Of a stretch of DNA of 64,000 bases, positions 61,311-64,000 are shown in pieces. Under the pieces are notes generated by a model. It was not told where the DNA came from, searched no databases, and worked only from the letters and a program-made list of their open reading frames with translations. The stretch's first letter is position 1; each line of letters starts with the position of its first letter. Source of the DNA: Rhabdornis inornatus (Eukaryota; Chordata; Aves; Passeriformes; Rhabdornithidae). The translations under genes were made by a program, and so were the position numbers. The DNA is taken from assembly GCA_013397075.1 (NCBI GenBank), contig VWZS01002363.1, positions 188,406 through 252,405 on the forward strand, in the 5' to 3' direction.

Positions 61311-64000
61311 AGCTCACATCTGCCCTGGAGAGGATGCATTCATTTCTTTTGATGCACATCTATCTTCTGATAAAATGAACAGGCAGACACAGAACAAATT
61401 ACAACACTGAGTAGATGGTTTGAGAGCAATACAGGAACTGGGATGTGAGTGATGTGGCCCTTCTGTGAGTTTGCAACATCCAGTCATAATTTTACAGAAT
61501 CTGATTTTAATAACAGTATTTTTTCTACTCCATAGATAAAATAAAACCCTGCCAGGAAACTAAATGCGTTATTTCGGACACTCTAAGGTCAAGGTTTTTG
61601 AAACAGATGTCTAAAGCTTGACTCCTTAGTCCTTGCTTAGGTCATTGAGTAGAAGTTTCCTGGTTTTCACAGACCTGCAGAGACTAAACACTGCAGCATC
61701 CAGCTGAACAAACAGGCCCACCAGTAGTGAAACAATGGGACTGAGTCTGTTTCATTGTTTATGAAACTCTGCCTATCAGGGACTAAGGAAACTCATAAAA
61801 CACTTCCACTTTAAATCTATGTAACACCAGTTAATAAATATCAATCAAGCCGTAGCTGTTCTGTGCCACGAGTCTTCCAACAGCAACAGTTTGCTGAAGA
61901 AATGGAGCTTTGCAGTGACTTGTTTGCAGATGGTAAATGAGAGAGCAGTAATGCAAAGGAATCTGGTGATCTTACGCACCACAGGCTGTTATGCAAAGAA
62001 CAAGCTGTGAGCCTTTTTATGTGTATTCTCCACACATAATTCAAACAGATTGCAGAGCCTGATGGCTTTTCTTTCACATACAGGAATCTCTGTTTCAAAG
62101 TACATCTCAAAAACACTTTTTCACGTGGACACAATCAATGGTGACCAACTACTTTGAATATTACAACATGAGAGATACTAAAGATATCTCTAGCTCTGCC
62201 TGTTGGCAGAAGAACATTCACAGGATTGTTAAGGGCTTTCAGAGAATCTAATTTTTTCATATTTGTCCAGGCCTTGCAAAATGTTGAGGTCAGAAATTAT
62301 TTACAGTAGAATGAAAATAAATCTACCAAATACAGAGAGAACTTTGTATTGCTGGTTGCAACTCTGCCACCTTCCCTTCAACAGGAACAACAGCTTCTGA
62401 AATAGTTTTATTTCAGAATAAAAATTCTATGGGTCAGAAACTATAAGAGGTTTCTTCGAATATTAAGTCCCTGCCTGAAAATCCACATGCTGACTAATCA
62501 ATGAATGTTTATGAATTTCACCTTAGTGCTCTTCTAAGACCAAAAACAGTTTGACAAATATACCATCAGACAGCAGCACTAAACGGATTTTGAGAGACCA
62601 TCTGGTCCTTCTTCTTGCCCCAACACAGAGAGACACTTGTTCCAATTAATCCTGACAGAAGTTTGTCTCATCTTCTTTTCAGTTTACTCAGCAAATATTG
62701 TCCCATGCTCTTTATAGACAGATCAAATGAAGCACACTGTAAATACAAATATATTAACAGTATACCTAAGTCTGCTGTCTGGCACAGTTAAAAAGCACTA
62801 ACCCCAAACCTGCCGTGATTAAATCTAGATATTTGCATTTGAAACCATAAAAATAACGTTCTTCAAGCTAACCACTTACACGAGCCATAGAACCAAACAA
62901 AATGGCATAGAAGACCTAAAACTCTTTCTGCAACTCTCCACTGACAAGAATACCTTTTCCTCATAAATCTGAAAACCAAGAGCTACTCTTGAGTAACAAG
63001 CCCCTTTGAACATTCATAAAAATTAACATATTTCTGATGGCAAACTCGTAGCAGCTTTGCTTTTCCAGCTGGTATTTCAGGATGCTCCTGGGACGGGGGA
63101 AATGGAATGACAGACAGCACTATGTCCCATGGCCAAGCTGCAGGAGAATCCTCCCACGAGCAGTGCTGGGTAGTCACACCAGCAGCCTGGGGGGGATGAG
63201 AGCTTTCACAGTTTTGCAAGACACACAGCTGGCTCTAAACTCTACACAGTCATCAGTAACATTTAAAAACCGGATTTTATACAGAACACAGCAAAACCAT
63301 CCAAATTTGCTCACTGCCAGATTACTTGAACACAATCAAAAAAAGAGCAAAGAACTAGTCTGAGGAAAACCACTTCACATATGAAATTGCAGGAGGAATA
63401 CAGGGAAAGTGTTAGGATATAAAGCTATCCATTTCAATTAAAGAACGAAAAATAAGTAATTTAAGTCTTATAAGCTAAACCAGGAAAACACCAAATATAT
63501 CAAATCCCACCAAGGACATAACTGATTCAAGGAAAAGTATTTTACAGCACTTAAAAAAAAAAAAATTTACTCAAGCCAGCTGATTACAAATGAAACTCAT
63601 CTACCATCTCAGACAAAAAGTCTACAAGCGTCTCATGATTTGCACTGAACTCCCTTCAGAACAAAATTAATTTGGTTATTTAACATATTCTTGATGTCAA
63701 AAGGAATAATAAAATGACAGGAATTTGCAACTTGTCTAATAAATACTCCAGACAGTTGTCACAGTACATACAGTTACCTGGATTTTAATTTTTTTTTTCC
63801 TTGCATACATCTAACCTGTGATAAATTATCACTCTGTTTATGGAGGCCAAGAGACTGAAGTCATTGTTCATGAATTCTGGTACCATATGATACAAATAAT
63901 TTCACTGAATTTAACGGCATCAAGGAGGATGGGATCCATTATGCATCTAATTGCTGAATAGCACCTAAGCCAAGGAATACCTCCCTGTCTCCACGTGGAA

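Larger units (their letters stand above)
46676..64000 (-). other. GALNT18: GALNT18 intron, 5' side (runs off the window)
   Basis: More than 17.3 kb of AT-rich sequence upstream of the first exon seen here. I looked on the minus strand for the preceding catalytic exon (the VDDN-type end of the GT1 motif) and did not find it, so it lies past 64000. The contents I can name are a sense-oriented LTR next to the acceptor (about 46742-47290), CR1 pieces at 48130 and 61165, and homopolymer tracts at 57134 and 57868. The rest shows no coding signal; open frames there are short, without splice context or family motifs. Confidence 0.85.

Noticed and set aside
1..64000. Search for a nested retrogene such as the CK2-alpha retrocopy known in the human GALNT18 intron, and for tRNA, rRNA or CRISPR features
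   Set aside because: No kinase-like frame, cloverleaf with conserved A/B boxes, rRNA motif or regularly spaced repeat array was seen.

Overview
The window is intronic and exonic DNA of a bird genome, most likely a songbird. The evidence is many CR1 LINE 3' fragments, solo endogenous-retrovirus LTRs that resemble passerine ERV families, AT-rich introns, and one vertebrate gene whose protein closely matches GALNT18. There are no operons, tRNAs, rRNAs, CRISPR arrays or other prokaryotic features.

The only gene I can support is GALNT18 (polypeptide N-acetylgalactosaminyltransferase 18, Y-subfamily), on the minus strand. Six consecutive internal coding exons are present. In transcription order they are 46675-46492, 45491-45294, 42448-42334, 29187-29002, 25180-25043 and 20913-20818. 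All have AG/GT splice sites, their phases agree at every junction, and they give about 305 codons with no gap. They cover roughly residues 198-504 of a protein of about 607 residues: most of the GT-A catalytic domain and the start of the ricin-type lectin domain. The first exons (cytosolic tail, membrane anchor, stem) lie beyond position 64000, and the last lectin exons lie before position 1.

Layout: 1-20817 is intron, carrying two solo LTRs with target-site duplications (2455-3180 and 10480-11141), a third possible LTR (5617-6059), a CR1 end with a perfect hairpin beside it (7163-7276), a diverged two-copy repeat (13801 and 15013) and an A/C-only tract (14603-14778). 20818-46675 is the exon cluster with CR1-bearing introns. 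46676-64000 is upstream intron, beginning with a sense-oriented LTR close to the acceptor of the catalytic exon.

The most interesting locus is the exon at 46492-46675, which encodes the metal-binding DAH motif. Its 5' splice site and last codons are duplicated 81 bp downstream, on the far side of a (GGAAG)8 microsatellite. The reading frame stays open between the two donors, so use of the second one would insert 27 in-frame residues into the catalytic core. A sense-strand LTR with an AATAAA signal lies just upstream of the same exon.
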